Origin: Flavobacterium sasangense DSM 21067
Lineage (GTDB): Bacteria; Bacteroidota; Bacteroidia; Flavobacteriales; Flavobacteriaceae
Assembly (NCBI RefSeq): GCF_000686885.1
Contig: NZ_JMLU01000001.1
Span: forward strand, 338,222-402,221
Reading direction: 5' to 3'
Length of the DNA: 64,000 bases
The position numbers and the translations under genes were made by a program. Shown here one piece after another: positions 1-7,666 of this stretch. The number at the start of each line of letters is the position of its first letter. Position 1 is the stretch's first letter. Below the pieces are notes generated by a model. It was given only the letters and a program-made list of their open reading frames with translations, searched no databases and was not told the origin of the DNA.

Positions 1-29
1 TTATAAGATTTTTTAAATTTTAATTGCAT
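1..29 (-). CDS. Sensor histidine kinase, N-terminal fragment (cut by window edge)
   Basis: An ATG at 29..27 on the minus strand overlaps the stop of the response regulator by one base (TAATG). The nine codons visible read MQLKFKKSY, still open at the window edge. A polar, lysine-rich start directly behind a response regulator is what the N-terminus of a membrane sensor kinase looks like, and OmpR-type regulators are usually followed by their kinase. The function is inferred from context only; no domain is visible. Confidence 0.45.
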
Positions 30-718
30 TAAAATTCGATTTTATATCCCACTCCTTTAATGGTTTTAAAGAAGCTATCTCCAATTTTTTCTCTTAATTT
101 TCTGATGTGAACATCGATGGTTCTTCCACCCACTACTACTTCGTTACCCCAAACTTTGTCTAAAATTTCTTCGCGAGTAAATACTTTTCCCGGTTTTGTA
201 GCTAGTAAATAGAACAATTCAAATTCTTTACGAGGCAAGATAATTTCTTCACCATCTTTAATGATTTTGTATTCTTCTCTGTTGATTTCGATATTACCTA
301 CTGTTAAAGTTGTAGTTGACGAAACGCCTTCTACTCCTTTCAATCTTCTTAACAATGCTTGCACTTTACTTACCAAAACTTTTGGTTTGATTGGTTTTGC
401 AATGTAATCATCAGCCCCAGCATCAAAACCTGCTACTTGCGAATAATCTTCGGAACGAGCAGTTAAAAAAGTAATAATCGTATCTTGAAGTTCTGGAATT
501 TTTCTGATGTTTTCACAAGCTTCCATTCCGTCCATTTCGGGCATCATTACATCCATAATTATTAAATGAGGGTGCTCTTTCTTTGCTTTTGCGATAGCTT
601 CTTTTCCATTAGAAGCCGTAACAATTTGATAGCCTTCTTGAGAAAGATTATATCCAACAATTTCTAAGATATCTTGCTCATCATCAACCAATAAGATCTT
701 AATGTCTTTTTTCTTCAT
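29..718 (-). CDS. OmpR/PhoB-family response regulator
   Basis: Two-component DNA-binding regulator of 229 residues, the normal family length. The receiver domain (about 5-125) shows the acidic pair D12/D13, phosphoacceptor D56 in MDVMMP, T86 and K108 in the KPI loop. A winged-helix DNA-binding domain fills 135-229. The start ATG is at 718 with a TTTG/TACCTTTA promoter 27-56 bases upstream. The next gene on the strand, a probable kinase, overlaps the stop by one base, so the two are probably translationally coupled. The divergent TonB receptor has six 11-bp repeats in the shared intergenic region; their form is that of a Pho box, so this is plausibly the phosphate regulator PhoB. That identification is inference. 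Confidence 0.93.
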   Translation of the reverse strand: MKKKDIKILLVDDEQDILEIVGYNLSQEGYQIVTASNGKEAIAKAKKEHPHLIIMDVMMPEMDGMEACENIRKIPELQDTIITFLTARSEDYSQVAGFDAGADDYIAKPIKPKVLVSKVQALLRRLKGVEGVSSTTTLTVGNIEINREEYKIIKDGEEIILPRKEFELFYLLATKPGKVFTREEILDKVWGNEVVVGGRTIDVHIRKLREKIGDSFFKTIKGVGYKIEF

Positions 719-744
719 TACAAAATTTGTTATGTTTTGGTTTG

Positions 745-774
745 TAAAGGTAAAGATAAAATAAAATGTTCAAA
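745..774 (-). promoter_or_regulatory. Flavobacterial promoter of the response regulator
   Basis: On the minus strand TTTG (774..771) is followed after 18 bases by TACCTTTA (752..745), close to the Bacteroidota consensus TTTG-N17..23-TANNTTTG. A second TATCTTTA lies at 758..751. The start codon is 27 bases further on. Confidence 0.5.
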
Positions 775-797
775 GGAGTTTACAATTATTTAATCTA

Positions 798-863
798 TTA
801 ACAATTCGGTAACGCATTCACAACTAATTCATAACAGGCAAGTAACTTTACTATAACACTCTG
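798..863 (+). promoter_or_regulatory. Six 11-bp direct repeats, Pho-box-like operator array
   Basis: Six consecutive 11-base units start at 798, 809, 820, 831, 842 and 853. Each has AAC at unit positions 3-5 and five of six read NTAAC there; the C falls at 802, 813, 824, 835, 846 and 857 with no drift. The first unit is TTAACAATTCG; units 1-3 also share TTC or ATTC in the second half. OmpR/PhoB-family regulators bind 11-bp direct repeats on one helix face, and the Bacillus PhoP box is TTAACA with about 5-base spacing. The array ends 5 bases before the putative -7 element of the TonB receptor gene, an activator position, and lies beside a gene for such a regulator. Confidence 0.75.
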
Positions 864-867
864 GCAG

Positions 868-875
868 TTCCTTTG
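868..875 (+). promoter_or_regulatory. Putative -7 element of the TonB receptor gene
   Basis: TTCCTTTG at 868-875 resembles TANNTTTG but lacks the first TA, and no TTTG sits at -33; the operator repeats occupy that place. A weak core promoter of this kind fits dependence on an activator. The start codon is 22 bases downstream. Confidence 0.4.
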
Positions 876-897
876 CACCAAAATTTAACAACACAAA

Positions 898-3660
898 ATG
901 AAACTACGTTATCTATTATTATCATTATTCTTTTCAGTAGCAATGTTTGCTCAAAATGGAACTGTAACTGGAACTATTTTAGATAAAGAATTTAACAACG
1001 AACCTTTACCTTTTGCTAACATAGTAATTAAAGGAACAAAACAAGGAACTTCTACAGATGAAAATGGTAAATATTCCATTTCATTAAAACCAGGAAATTA
1101 TACTTTAGTAATTGGATATTTAGGATACGAAACTAAAGAAATACCATTTACCTTAAAAGCCAATGAGAAAAAAGTAATCAATCACACTTTAGAAGCTAGT
1201 GGCGTTCAGTTAGCTGATATTGAAATTATTCAAGTGGTTTCTAAAGAAAAAGAAAGTGCTTTATTACAAGAACAACAAAAAGCAGTTGAGATCAAACAAA
1301 GTATTGGTGCTGAAGAAATTTCTAAAAAAGGAATTGGAGATGTAGCAGCAGCAGTTGCAAAAACATCGGGTATTTCTAAACAAGAGGGTTCAAGCGATAT
1401 TTTTGTTAGAGGTTTAGGTGATCGATACAATTCTACTACAATGAATGGATTACCATTACCATCAAATAATCCTTCTACTAAAAATATGTCTTTAGATGTT
1501 TTCTCAACTGACATTGTGGAATACATTGGAATTGATAAAACATTCAATTATAAAAACTATGGAGACTTTGCAGGAGCAAACGTTGATATTGTTTCTAAAA
1601 CATACAAAGGAAGCGGAATGATTGAAGTAGGAAGTGGTATGAATGCAAATTCAAATGCAATTTCACAAAACAAATTTTATTTGCAAGACGGACCAAGTTT
1701 TAATGGTTTTAGTAATCAACCTATACCAAATAATCCATTAGCTAGTTATAATTTTACTACAAGTTGGGACAAACAAGCTGCAACTCCAATAGGAAGTTCA
1801 TTTTACTTAAGAGGAGGCGATTCTTACTCAGTAGGTTCTAACGGGAAATTAAGCTTCTTTTTAAACACTTCATTTGATAATAATTATAATTACAAAGAAG
1901 GTGTAAGAAGAGGTGGTGTTGAAGCTAGTCAAGGTGTAGCTTATAAAGATTTATTTAGAAAAGCATATGAATACCAAACAAGTTCAAATGCTATGGCTAA
2001 TATTAACTATAAAATAAACAGTAATCATAACATCAAATTAAATACGATGTATATTAATTCTACATCTCAAAAACACGAAGAGTTTACAGGTGTAATTGAT
2101 ATTTTTGATGCAGCTCCTAATGGCGGAGGATATTTAACACGTTCAACATTTGAAAGAACTTCATTACTTATTAATCAGTTATTAGGTAATCACACTTTGA
2201 GTAATCGTATCAACTTTGATTGGGGACTTTCATACAACATGATGACAAACGTAATTCCTGATCGTATGCAAAACACATTCGTACCATCAGATAATGACAA
2301 CCCAACAACATCTCCACTAATTGTTTCAAACTTAAACAAATCGGATAATCATAGATATTTTCAAGAAATGACTGATGATGAATTAGCTGGGAATTTTACT
2401 TTGTCATATAAATTTGGGAAAACAGCTGAAGACAAATATAAAGGGAAATTTATCGCAGGATATAGCGCCAGATATAAAGAAATTAATTTTGATGCAACTC
2501 AATTTAACTTCAAAATTAACTCGCAACAAATTATAGATTTGAATAACATTGATGGATATTTTAATCAAAATAGCTTCAATTTAGGATATTTCGATATTCA
2601 AACATTTAGAGGTGGTTTAAGTGCTCCAAATGCATTAGATCCTCAAAATTTTAATGGTCAACAAATTATTTCTGCAGGTTTTGGAGCTATTGAATATCAG
2701 TTTACACCAAAATTATTCGTAATTGCTGGTTTCCGTTCTGAATATATTATCCAAGATATTTTTTACAGCACTTCATTAAAGTCTGGGAAAAAATTATCTG
2801 ATACCATGGAATATTTACCTTCATTAACTGCAAAATATGAAATAAGCGAAAAACAAAATATAAAATTTGCAGCTAGTAAAACTTATACTTTACCTCAGTT
2901 TAAAGAAAGAGCACCTTTCTTATTTGAAGAAGTAGGACAAAGTTTCTTTGGAAATGAAAACTTATACAACTCTACTGATTATAACTTTGATCTAAAATGG
3001 GAAATGTATCCTAAAAATGGTGAAGTTATATCATTTACAGGATTTGGTAAATATATTCAAAACCCAATCAATCAAGTTACAGTTGCTTCTGCTACAAATG
3101 ATATTTCTTGGGTAAATACAGGAGAAAAAGCAATCGGTTTAGGGATTGAAGGGGAATGGAGAAAAAACATTATTTCAAGAGAAAATAGTACAACAGGTGA
3201 AAAAACTAATTTAGGTTTTGGATTAAATGTTTCTTATTTATTTACTAATCAAGATTTAGATACTCAAAAAGTAATTGAAGAAAATCCAGGAATTAGTGTG
3301 GCATTTACAAATAAAGATTCAAGACTTACAGGAGCTTCTGATTTATTAGTAAACTCTGATATCAGTTTCAACAAAGATTTTAAAAATGATAAATCGCTAA
3401 CGGCAACTTTAGCTGGAGGTTACTTTTCAGACAGAATTTATGCGCTTGGTGTTACCGGAAAAGGGGATTTAGTAGATAGTGAAGTTATTACTTTAGATTT
3501 TGTATTAAAATATAAAATAAACAAAAATATTGGGTTTGGATTTAGTGCAAAGAACTTAACCAACCCAACTATCGAAAGAACACAAGATATTCAAAATGTT
3601 GTAGTTGACTCTTACAAGAAGGGGAGAAACTTTAGTATTTCGATGAAATATTCTTTCTAA
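898..3660 (+). CDS. TonB-dependent outer-membrane receptor
   Basis: Receptor of 920 residues that would import a ligand across the outer membrane with TonB-ExbBD energy. A signal peptide (1 to about 19, ending in AQ) is followed by a carboxypeptidase-regulatory-like beta-sandwich (about 22-105), a plug domain (about 130-240, with the conserved VRGLGDRY stretch) and a long beta-barrel ending in F920, as expected for outer-membrane insertion. This is the TonB-receptor type with an N-terminal extension, not a full SusC, since no SusD homologue follows. The next gene is a beta-helix lipoprotein that may act as partner. The upstream Pho-box-like array suggests induction by phosphate limitation; the ligand itself cannot be read from the sequence. 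Confidence 0.93.
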   Translation: MKLRYLLLSLFFSVAMFAQNGTVTGTILDKEFNNEPLPFANIVIKGTKQGTSTDENGKYSISLKPGNYTLVIGYLGYETKEIPFTLKANEKKVINHTLEASGVQLADIEIIQVVSKEKESALLQEQQKAVEIKQSIGAEEISKKGIGDVAAAVAKTSGISKQEGSSDIFVRGLGDRYNSTTMNGLPLPSNNPSTKNMSLDVFSTDIVEYIGIDKTFNYKNYGDFAGANVDIVSKTYKGSGMIEVGSGMNANSNAISQNKFYLQDGPSFNGFSNQPIPNNPLASYNFTTSWDKQAATPIGSSFYLRGGDSYSVGSNGKLSFFLNTSFDNNYNYKEGVRRGGVEASQGVAYKDLFRKAYEYQTSSNAMANINYKINSNHNIKLNTMYINSTSQKHEEFTGVIDIFDAAPNGGGYLTRSTFERTSLLINQLLGNHTLSNRINFDWGLSYNMMTNVIPDRMQNTFVPSDNDNPTTSPLIVSNLNKSDNHRYFQEMTDDELAGNFTLSYKFGKTAEDKYKGKFIAGYSARYKEINFDATQFNFKINSQQIIDLNNIDGYFNQNSFNLGYFDIQTFRGGLSAPNALDPQNFNGQQIISAGFGAIEYQFTPKLFVIAGFRSEYIIQDIFYSTSLKSGKKLSDTMEYLPSLTAKYEISEKQNIKFAASKTYTLPQFKERAPFLFEEVGQSFFGNENLYNSTDYNFDLKWEMYPKNGEVISFTGFGKYIQNPINQVTVASATNDISWVNTGEKAIGLGIEGEWRKNIISRENSTTGEKTNLGFGLNVSYLFTNQDLDTQKVIEENPGISVAFTNKDSRLTGASDLLVNSDISFNKDFKNDKSLTATLAGGYFSDRIYALGVTGKGDLVDSEVITLDFVLKYKINKNIGFGFSAKNLTNPTIERTQDIQNVVVDSYKKGRNFSISMKYSF

Positions 3661-3689
3661 AACAATTAGTTAACAATAATTAAATATTT

Positions 3690-3723
3690 GGCAGATTTTA
3701 TTTCAAAATCTGCCTTCTTTTTT
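3690..3723 (+). terminator. Intrinsic terminator after the TonB receptor
   Basis: A perfect 10-bp stem (GGCAGATTTT at 3690-3699 against 3705-3714) with a 5-base loop is followed by TTCTTTTTT. It separates the receptor gene from the lipoprotein gene. Confidence 0.85.
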
Positions 3724-3769
3724 AATAAACTAATAACATTAGGATAAACACTAAAAAACAATTCAGGTC

Positions 3770-3777
3770 TACATTTG
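3770..3777 (+). promoter_or_regulatory. -7 element upstream of the beta-helix lipoprotein
   Basis: TACATTTG matches TANNTTTG exactly, 25 bases before the ATG. No clear TTTG lies at -33. Confidence 0.5.
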
Positions 3778-3802
3778 CTTCAATAAATTAAATAACACAA
3801 AA

Positions 3803-4951
3803 ATGAAAAATTTACTATTATCAGCTTTAGCTATAGCTGTTTTAACTTTCACTTCTTGCTCAAGAGATGAAGAATCTGATAACAACAATAATGCTGTGAC
3901 TATTAATCCAGCAGATTTTAAAGGAGAATTGTTAGCAGGACAATCTGCTACATTAGACCCTACACAAGTATACAACTTAACAGGTTCATTTATCGTTAGA
4001 GGTGGTGCAACTTTAACTATTCCAGCTGGAACAAGAATTGAAGCTACTGGAGGAACTGCTTCTTACATTGCAATCGCTCAAGACGGGTTACTTTATGTGA
4101 ATGGAACATCTACTAATCCAGTAGTAATGACAAGTGGTAACGCTGTTAAAGCTACAGGAGATTGGGGTGGATTAGTAATTTGTGGTAGAGCAAACACAAA
4201 CAAAGGAGGTTCAACTGGTCAAACTGCTACTTCAGAGGTAGGAGATTTAACTTATGGAGGCACAGAAAACACAGATAGTTCAGGTGTTATTCGTTACTTA
4301 AGAGTTGAATACACAGGTGCTGCATTTAACGCAACTAAAGAATTTAATGGTGTATCATTATTTGGTGTAGGTAGCGGTACGGTTTTCGAATATGTTCAAG
4401 CTTACAAAAGTGGTGATGATGGAATTGAATTTTTTGGTGGAGCTGTCAATCCAAGATATTTAATTGCATTACATAGTGAAGATGATGCGGTTGACTTTGC
4501 TGATGGTTTCTCTGGAACAATTGATTATGTGTTTATCAAAGATGTAGCTAAAGCAGGAGTTGAAGGTTCAAACAATGGAGACAATGGAGCTGCAACTCCA
4601 ACAACAAACGCAACATTAAAAAACTTTACAATCTTAAAAGGAAGTTTAGCTGGTTCTGAGCACGGAATGTATTTAAAAGAAGGTACTGGTAAATGGAACT
4701 GTCAAAACATCTATATTGATGGATTTACTAAAGGTTTAAAAATCAATTCATCAACAGCTGATGCTAATTCAAACTTAAACGTTGATAATGGTTTTGTTAC
4801 TTTCAATCCTATTTATTTTGGAGCAACTATAACAACGAATTCTGAATACGCTGGTACAAATACAACTTACTTAACTGTAGGAACAAACACTGGAGCTGGA
4901 AATAGTGGTGCAACACCAACTTGGGCAACTGGCTGGACAACTGGTTTTTAA
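3803..4951 (+). CDS. Beta-helix surface lipoprotein
   Basis: Secreted protein of 382 residues. A hydrophobic signal ends in a lipobox with C19 (TFTSC). The residues just behind it (SRDEES, then an Asn run) are acidic, as in the lipoprotein export signals of Flavobacteriia, so surface display is likely. The body has short Gly/Asn/Thr-rich strands of parallel right-handed beta-helix type and acidic clusters (DDGIEFFGG, SEDDAVDF) that could bind cations. It follows the TonB receptor but has its own promoter element, with a terminator between them. A paired role as ligand-binding lipoprotein is inference; I do not recognise an enzymatic motif. Confidence 0.8.
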   Translation: MKNLLLSALAIAVLTFTSCSRDEESDNNNNAVTINPADFKGELLAGQSATLDPTQVYNLTGSFIVRGGATLTIPAGTRIEATGGTASYIAIAQDGLLYVNGTSTNPVVMTSGNAVKATGDWGGLVICGRANTNKGGSTGQTATSEVGDLTYGGTENTDSSGVIRYLRVEYTGAAFNATKEFNGVSLFGVGSGTVFEYVQAYKSGDDGIEFFGGAVNPRYLIALHSEDDAVDFADGFSGTIDYVFIKDVAKAGVEGSNNGDNGAATPTTNATLKNFTILKGSLAGSEHGMYLKEGTGKWNCQNIYIDGFTKGLKINSSTADANSNLNVDNGFVTFNPIYFGATITTNSEYAGTNTTYLTVGTNTGAGNSGATPTWATGWTTGF

Positions 4952-4974
4952 TTAAAAACAAAATTGTATTACAT

Positions 4975-5000
4975 AATCCCTCTTCGTGAGGGATTTTTTA
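4975..5000 (+). terminator. Intrinsic terminator after the lipoprotein gene
   Basis: AATCCCTC (4975-4982) pairs with GAGGGATT (4988-4995) around a 5-base loop, followed by a T run. Confidence 0.85.
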
Positions 5001-5012
5001 TTTGGCATTGTA

Positions 5013-5040
5013 TTTGCAATTAAAAAAATTATTATCTTTA
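5013..5040 (+). promoter_or_regulatory. Promoter of the small T9SS protein
   Basis: TTTG (5013-5016) and TATCTTTA (5033-5040) are 16 bases apart, slightly short of consensus and lacking the final G. The ATG follows at 5060. Confidence 0.4.
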
Positions 5041-5059
5041 CACTCAATAATAGTTGTAC

Positions 5060-5398
5060 ATGAAAAAAAATTACTTTTATATTTTTCTTCTTATGTTTTT
5101 GTTTTCTTTTAGCCTTCAGGCACAAGAGAACAAATCTGCTATTGCAACTAAAACTCAAGAACCCACAATTGAGGGCTTAGCTATTTATCCAAACCCCGTA
5201 AACTCTGATAAAATTTACATTACTACCAAATCGTCATTAGACAAAAAGGTGGAAATTTTTAATGTACTTGGAAAAAAAGTACTAGAGACGGTTATTACTT
5301 CAAAAGAAGTAAATGTGAGCAATCTTGCCGCCGGTGTTTATATCATCAAAATTAAAGAAGGTGAAGCTACCGCAACAAGAAAGTTAATTATCAATTAG
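5060..5398 (+). CDS. Minimal T9SS-sorted protein (signal peptide plus type A sorting domain)
   Basis: Only 112 residues. The longest frame starts at a TTG at 5054; the ATG at 5060 begins a standard signal peptide (1-22, ending QAQ) and is preferred. After a linker of about 15 residues the rest is a T9SS type A C-terminal sorting domain (about 38-112): IYPNPV near its start, the NVLGKKV strand, LAAGVYIIKI, and the ATRKLIIN end. There is no room for a cargo domain. The sorting domain closely resembles that of the next gene. It may be a bare surface-anchored module, a remnant of a larger cargo, or a regulator of the secretion machine; none of these can be decided here. Confidence 0.85.
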   Translation: MKKNYFYIFLLMFLFSFSLQAQENKSAIATKTQEPTIEGLAIYPNPVNSDKIYITTKSSLDKKVEIFNVLGKKVLETVITSKEVNVSNLAAGVYIIKIKEGEATATRKLIIN

Positions 5399-5469
5399 TT
5401 ATATTTTTAATTAAATAAAATTAATTTAAACTTAACATCTTTTTATTAGTAAGAAATTTAATTTGTTTC

Positions 5470-5477
5470 TATCTTTG
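5470..5477 (+). promoter_or_regulatory. -7 element of the 346-residue T9SS protein gene
   Basis: TATCTTTG is an exact TANNTTTG match, 24 bases before the start. A three-codon reading frame (ATG at 5494, stop TGA at 5503-5505) lies in the short leader and overlaps the true start. Confidence 0.55.
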
Positions 5478-5501
5478 TACCATTAATTAAAAAATGAAAA
5501 A

Positions 5502-6542
5502 ATGAAAAAACTTTACACTTTATTATTTGTTGCTTTAACTGGGATTTCTTTTGGTCAGGTTGCTTTGTATGAAGATTTTAATTACACTGTACCTGGTTTT
5601 GTTGGCGGCAACACTAACACTACCGATGCGACTGGTTCCAATAATTGGTCTACCCACAGTAACTCACAAATTGGAACTATTGATGTTATTTCAGGAAATT
5701 TAACATATCCAGGTCTAGCAAACTCAAACGGTAATAAGATTTTATTACCTGGAAATAATACAACAGTACCTAGAGATATTAATAGAGGATTCACAACTAC
5801 AGCTACAACAATTTATTACTCATTTTTATTAAACATTGTAGACAATACTCAACTTACGGCTACGATTTCTGGCACTAACAATTACTTTATAAGTTTAGGC
5901 GGAACTACAGGAACTAGTGTTTCAAGTTTATTCGGTAGAGTTGCTGCAACAACAACAAATTCAGGAGCTAATTTCAGACTTTCAATTTCTAACACATCAA
6001 CAGGTACATTAACGTATACTGAAAATCCAGTTGATCTTAATTTTGGAACAACTTACCTAGTAGTTGTAAAATATGATAGAAGTGCAGCGCCTACAGTTGC
6101 TACGATGTGGGTAAACCCTTCTAACTTAGGAGGAACTGAGCCAACTTCAACTATTACAAACAATTCAGGGACAGCTGCTGTTACTGCATTCGCTTCTGTT
6201 GCTATAAGAAATGCTTCTGCTACTCCAAAAGCTGAAATTGATGAAATAAGAGTTGGTGAAACTTGGGCAAGCGTTACTCCAGAAGCTCCAGCTAGCACAA
6301 ATTCAAATTCAATTTCAGGTTTAACAATGTATCCAAACCCATTAAAAGGAAATACATTATTTATTACTTCAACTGCTAATGCTGAAATGAATGTAAAAAT
6401 CTACAATGTCTTAGGCAAAGAAGTTTTATCAACTAAAGTTAACAATACTTCAGTTGACGTAAGCAACCTAGCTTCAGGTGTTTACATTGTAAAAGTTACT
6501 GAAGAAGGCAAAACTGCTACAAGAAAATTAGTTATCCAATAA
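5502..6542 (+). CDS. T9SS-secreted protein of unknown function
   Basis: Extracellular protein of 346 residues. Signal peptide 1-19 (ending FGQ), a Thr/Asn/Ser-rich beta-strand body (about 20-265) of the kind seen in lectin or jelly-roll domains but without a recognisable catalytic motif, and a T9SS type A sorting domain (about 272-346: MYPNPL, NVLGKEV, ASGVYIVKV, RKLVIQ). It would be exported by T9SS and attached to or released from the surface. It ends the co-oriented series starting at the TonB receptor and is closed by a hairpin terminator. A function in binding the substrate of the upstream receptor is only suggested by position. Confidence 0.85.
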   Translation: MKKLYTLLFVALTGISFGQVALYEDFNYTVPGFVGGNTNTTDATGSNNWSTHSNSQIGTIDVISGNLTYPGLANSNGNKILLPGNNTTVPRDINRGFTTTATTIYYSFLLNIVDNTQLTATISGTNNYFISLGGTTGTSVSSLFGRVAATTTNSGANFRLSISNTSTGTLTYTENPVDLNFGTTYLVVVKYDRSAAPTVATMWVNPSNLGGTEPTSTITNNSGTAAVTAFASVAIRNASATPKAEIDEIRVGETWASVTPEAPASTNSNSISGLTMYPNPLKGNTLFITSTANAEMNVKIYNVLGKEVLSTKVNNTSVDVSNLASGVYIVKVTEEGKTATRKLVIQ

Positions 6543-6564
6543 TTAGTTTTTAAAACATATTGAA

Positions 6565-6592
6565 AAGCATCAACGAAAGTTGGTGCTTTTTT
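6565..6592 (+). terminator. Intrinsic terminator with GAAA tetraloop
   Basis: AAGCATCAAC (6565-6574), loop GAAA, GTTGGTGCTT (6579-6588), then T8. One U-G pair sits in the stem. A frame starting at TTG 6560 would run through this hairpin, which supports the later start of the next gene. Confidence 0.85.
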
Positions 6593-6613
6593 AGTTATGA
6601 TAAATTTGTTTCC

Positions 6614-6621
6614 TATTTTTG
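6614..6621 (+). promoter_or_regulatory. -7 element placed 4 bases before a start codon
   Basis: TATTTTTG matches TANNTTTG; the ATG follows after CACC at 6626, so the transcript would start at or next to the start codon. Confidence 0.55.
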
Positions 6622-6625
6622 CACC

Positions 6626-7606
6626 ATGATTCCACAAGAAGATATTTTCCAAATTGGCTCTAAAAAAGAATTTGAAAAAATTACTTTAAAAGTATTTCGT
6701 CATCAGTACGATAACAATTTGGTGTACCAACAATTTTGCAACTTCTTAAAGAAAGACAAAACCAATGTGAAATCGTTAACCGAAATTCCATTTTTACCCA
6801 TTCAGTTTTTTAAAAGTCATAACGTTTTAAGTTCTCCAGAAACTATTCAACAAACGTTTACCAGTAGCGGTACAACAGGAATGCAAACCAGCAAACATTT
6901 AGTTACCGATGTAAGTTGGTATGAAATGAGTTATCGTTTAGGTTTTTCAGAATTCTATGGTAATATTGAAGATTATTGCGTTTTAGCCTTACTCCCATCC
7001 TATTTAGAGCGTGAAGGTTCTTCATTAATTTATATGGTAGAAGATTTAATTCAAAGTAGCAATCATGAAGATTCTGGATTTTATTTAAACAATTATGATG
7101 AATTGATTTCAAAATTGATTGAATTGGATGATTCAGGTCAGAATGTGATTTTAATTGGAGTTACGTATGCTTTGTTGGATTTAATTGAGAAGCAAAAATT
7201 CCAATTAAAAAACACTATCATAATGGAAACCGGCGGCATGAAAGGCAAACGCAAAGAAATGATCCGTGAAGAATTACATTCCATTTTATGCAAGGGATTT
7301 GGTGTTTCAAAAATCCACTCCGAATATGGCATGACCGAATTACTATCGCAAGCGTATTCTTTAGGTGATGGTATTTTCGAATGCCCGCCATGGATGCAAA
7401 TTTTAGTTCGCGACACTGAAGATGCTTTGACTTATGTTTCCGAAGGAAAAACTGGCGGAATTAACGTTATTGATTTGGCCAATATTAATTCGTGTTCGTT
7501 TATTGCTACGCAGGATTTGGGAAAAAAATATCCCAACCATTCTTTCGAAGTGTTGGGACGTTTTGATAATTCAGATATTCGTGGTTGTAACCTGATGATT
7601 GTTTAA
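6626..7606 (+). CDS. LuxE-like acyl-protein synthetase / adenylate-forming enzyme
   Basis: 326 residues from the ATG at 6626; the longer frame from TTG 6560 crosses a terminator and the promoter and is rejected. The protein belongs to the LuxE branch of adenylate-forming enzymes: nucleotide-binding loop TSSGTTG at 79-85 and the YGMTE motif near 234. LuxE activates fatty acids to acyl-AMP and transfers the acyl group to a cysteine. Bacteroidota carry such genes without any lux operon, probably for lipid or polysaccharide acyl modification, so the substrate is unknown. It stands alone, convergent with tyrS. Its promoter leaves almost no 5' leader. Confidence 0.8.
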   Translation: MIPQEDIFQIGSKKEFEKITLKVFRHQYDNNLVYQQFCNFLKKDKTNVKSLTEIPFLPIQFFKSHNVLSSPETIQQTFTSSGTTGMQTSKHLVTDVSWYEMSYRLGFSEFYGNIEDYCVLALLPSYLEREGSSLIYMVEDLIQSSNHEDSGFYLNNYDELISKLIELDDSGQNVILIGVTYALLDLIEKQKFQLKNTIIMETGGMKGKRKEMIREELHSILCKGFGVSKIHSEYGMTELLSQAYSLGDGIFECPPWMQILVRDTEDALTYVSEGKTGGINVIDLANINSCSFIATQDLGKKYPNHSFEVLGRFDNSDIRGCNLMIV

Positions 7607-7622
7607 GTGTTAATCTGATGAT

Positions 7623-7666
7623 TTGTTTAATCGATTCTACAACTTAACAATTTAACGATTAAACAA
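7623..7666. repeat. 11-bp inverted repeat and 8-base repeats between convergent genes
   Basis: TTGTTTAATCG (7623-7633) is the exact inverse of 7656-7666. The right half (7644-7667) is three near copies of an 8-base unit, TTAACAAT. The repeat fills the gap between the LuxE-like gene and tyrS and enters the last codons of tyrS. The T stretch after it (on +) is short, so a terminator role is possible but weak. Confidence 0.5.

Noticed and set aside
3730..3760. A second Pho-box-like array upstream of the beta-helix lipoprotein
   Set aside because: AAC occurs at 3730, 3737, 3749 and 3759, i.e. spacings of 7, 12 and 10, not a steady 11, in sequence where AAC is common.
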